Below, piece after piece: positions 5,786 to 6,962 of a DNA stretch of 6,962 bases; position 1 is the stretch's first letter; each line of letters begins with the position of its first letter. The notes beneath the pieces are model-generated. The model was given only the letters and a program-made list of their open reading frames with translations. It did not search any database and was not told where the DNA came from. Source of the stretch: an uncultured Porphyromonadaceae bacterium (GTDB taxonomy: Bacteria; Bacteroidota; Bacteroidia; Bacteroidales; Muribaculaceae); assembly GCA_947175715.1 (NCBI GenBank), contig CAMWOD010000052.1, positions 1 through 6,962 on the forward strand, given 5' to 3'. A program made the position numbers and the translations under genes.

Positions 5786-6962
5786 TTATTTCGAAGGTGT
5801 AGTCGTAGTTTTGGCTACTGGAGCGGTGGTGCCGTTGGCAGCGAACGATGCGATCTGCTCGTCGGTATATCCGAGCGATTTGAGCACTTCGTCGGTGTTG
5901 CCACCCAGTGTAGGAGCAGGACCGTATTCAGGCTGATAGTTAGACATTGTGAAAGGACAACCTACGGTTACGAACTCGCCGATTTCGCCACCCTGATTGA
6001 TCTTAACGAGGGTGTTGCCATCGTAAAGGCTCTCGTCGGTAAGGATCTCCTTGGTAGAAAGTACGGGGCCTACAGGAACGCCTGCAGCACCGAGGATCTG
6101 GGTGACCTCAAATTTGGTCTTGTCGGCGGTCCACTGGCCTATGCGCTGATAAATCTCTTGTTTGTGACGGTCGCGGGCGTCGGCGGTAGCGAAGTCGGGG
6201 TTAGTAAGCCAATCCTGGAAACCAACTGCGTTGCAGAATTTCTCGAAATCTTTCTCGCCGCGCTGCAGCACGATATATACATAGTTGTTGGCATCGAGCT
6301 CAGAGTCATAGCCACCGGCAGGTTTGCACTTGTAGGTCCAGCCGAGTACGCCACCACCTTCGATGTTACCGGCACGAGGCACGCAGTCGCCAAACTTGCC
6401 ATTAGGATACTGCGGGAACTGGGTGAGGTAGCCGATCTTGTCGAGGGTGAGCTGGTCACGGGTCTTGATACGGCATAGGTTAAGACATGCATTGTGCATC
6501 GACTGATATACGTAGCAACCTTCGCCGGTGTGCTCGCGCTGAACCAATGCTGCCAGCAGTCCGATCAACAGGTGCATACCGGTGTTGGAGTCGCCAAGAG
6601 CCGCACCCGATTGAGTAGGAATATTGTATTCGCCCTCGTACCAGCCGGTAGTTGTGGCTGCACCAGCGGTGACCTGAGCTATAGGCTCGTAGGCCTTAAG
6701 GTCTTTATACTGCGATGAAACAGGGAATCCCTTGATGGTACCGTAAATACACTTAGGATTCAGTTTGTGAACTACCTCCCATGAGAAGCCCAGGTCGTCC
6801 ATGGCCCCGGGGTGAAGGTTTTCGACGAAAATATCAGCTTCCTGAAGTAGTTTGGTAAGGATAGCCTTACCGTCGGGAGTCTTGGCGTCGAGTGGCAATG
6901 ACTTCTTTTCGGAATTAAGCTGTAGGAAGTAGTAAGAAGGAAGGTCGGGATTAAACTGAAGT
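5786..6962 (-). CDS. frc: Formyl-CoA:oxalate CoA-transferase (5' end missing)
   Basis: This class III (CaiB/BaiF family) CoA-transferase moves CoA from formyl-CoA to oxalate, yielding oxalyl-CoA for Oxc and free formate. The frame stays open through the right window edge: 391 residues are present and about 50 N-terminal residues lie outside. A TTG at 6896-6898 is not the start, because homologous sequence (SYYFLQLN..KKS) continues upstream of it. The catalytic Asp (Asp169 in Oxalobacter) is kept in GAALGDSNTGMH, codon 6590-6592, and Tyr139 is kept in KAYE. The tetraglycine loop (258-261) reads EGGG, with Glu at codon 6359-6361. The segment just before that loop is about 13 residues shorter than in Oxalobacter. 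The C-terminus carries an extra Thr/Pro/Ala-rich tail of about 18 residues. It is probably the first gene of the frc-oxc-AEC unit visible here. Family and activity are secure from context plus catalytic residues. Confidence 0.95.
   Translation of the reverse strand, partial: LQFNPDLPSYYFLQLNSEKKSLPLDAKTPDGKAILTKLLQEADIFVENLHPGAMDDLGFSWEVVHKLNPKCIYGTIKGFPVSSQYKDLKAYEPIAQVTAGAATTTGWYEGEYNIPTQSGAALGDSNTGMHLLIGLLAALVQREHTGEGCYVYQSMHNACLNLCRIKTRDQLTLDKIGYLTQFPQYPNGKFGDCVPRAGNIEGGGVLGWTYKCKPAGGYDSELDANNYVYIVLQRGEKDFEKFCNAVGFQDWLTNPDFATADARDRHKQEIYQRIGQWTADKTKFEVTQILGAAGVPVGPVLSTKEILTDESLYDGNTLVKINQGGEIGEFVTVGCPFTMSNYQPEYGPAPTLGGNTDEVLKSLGYTDEQIASFAANGTTAPVAKTTTTPSK

Noticed and set aside
5693..6478. 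A 261-codon open frame on the plus strand opposite frc
   Set aside because: It lies antisense to a secure frc gene, begins in the terminator region, and its protein resembles no family I know. It is a shadow of frc codon use.
6475..6500. Possible loss of a catalytic Asp in Frc, where QDAVLNL of Oxalobacter is HNACLNL here
   Set aside because: Counting the Oxalobacter sequence puts catalytic Asp169 in the GDSNSG motif, which is conserved here. The changed Asp is not the nucleophile.

Overview
The window most likely comes from a gut Bacteroidales, plausibly a Muribaculaceae (S24-7) member. The direct sequence clue is an exact Bacteroidetes-type -7 element (TATCTTTG, fitting TAnnTTTG) on the minus strand ahead of one gene. 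The gene content (oxalate use and a bile-acid-type dehydrogenase) also fits an intestinal anaerobe. The family assignment is inference.

Layout from left to right. Positions 1-241 hold no convincing gene, only two very short open frames. At 242-1018 (+) is a short-chain dehydrogenase that resembles 7-alpha-hydroxysteroid dehydrogenase. It converges, with a 22-base gap, on a minus-strand AspT-family antiporter (1041-2759) that has its own promoter. A strong hairpin at 2841-2882 separates that gene from a minus-strand oxalate cluster. Read in the direction of transcription the cluster is formyl-CoA:oxalate CoA-transferase (frc, cut off by the right window edge), then a terminator-like hairpin, oxalyl-CoA decarboxylase (oxc), and an AEC-family carrier 19 bases behind oxc.

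Frc moves CoA from formyl-CoA to oxalate, giving oxalyl-CoA and releasing formate. Oxc decarboxylates oxalyl-CoA to formyl-CoA and CO2, which closes the cycle. Cytoplasmic proton use during decarboxylation, together with exchange of divalent oxalate for monovalent formate, can build proton motive force. The two adjacent transporters are the natural candidates for that exchange. The AEC carrier parallels yfdV beside the E. coli frc/oxc homologues yfdW and yfdU. The AspT-type protein belongs to a family whose founding member couples substrate/product exchange to a decarboxylase. The dehydrogenase looks unrelated to oxalate and shares only the neighbourhood.

I see no CRISPR array, tRNA, rRNA or insertion sequence. 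The system is recognisable rather than wholly new. The interesting points are the two-transporter arrangement, the terminator inside the frc-oxc unit, unusual Thr/Pro/Ala-rich tails on both enzymes, and substitutions at known functional positions in Frc and the dehydrogenase.
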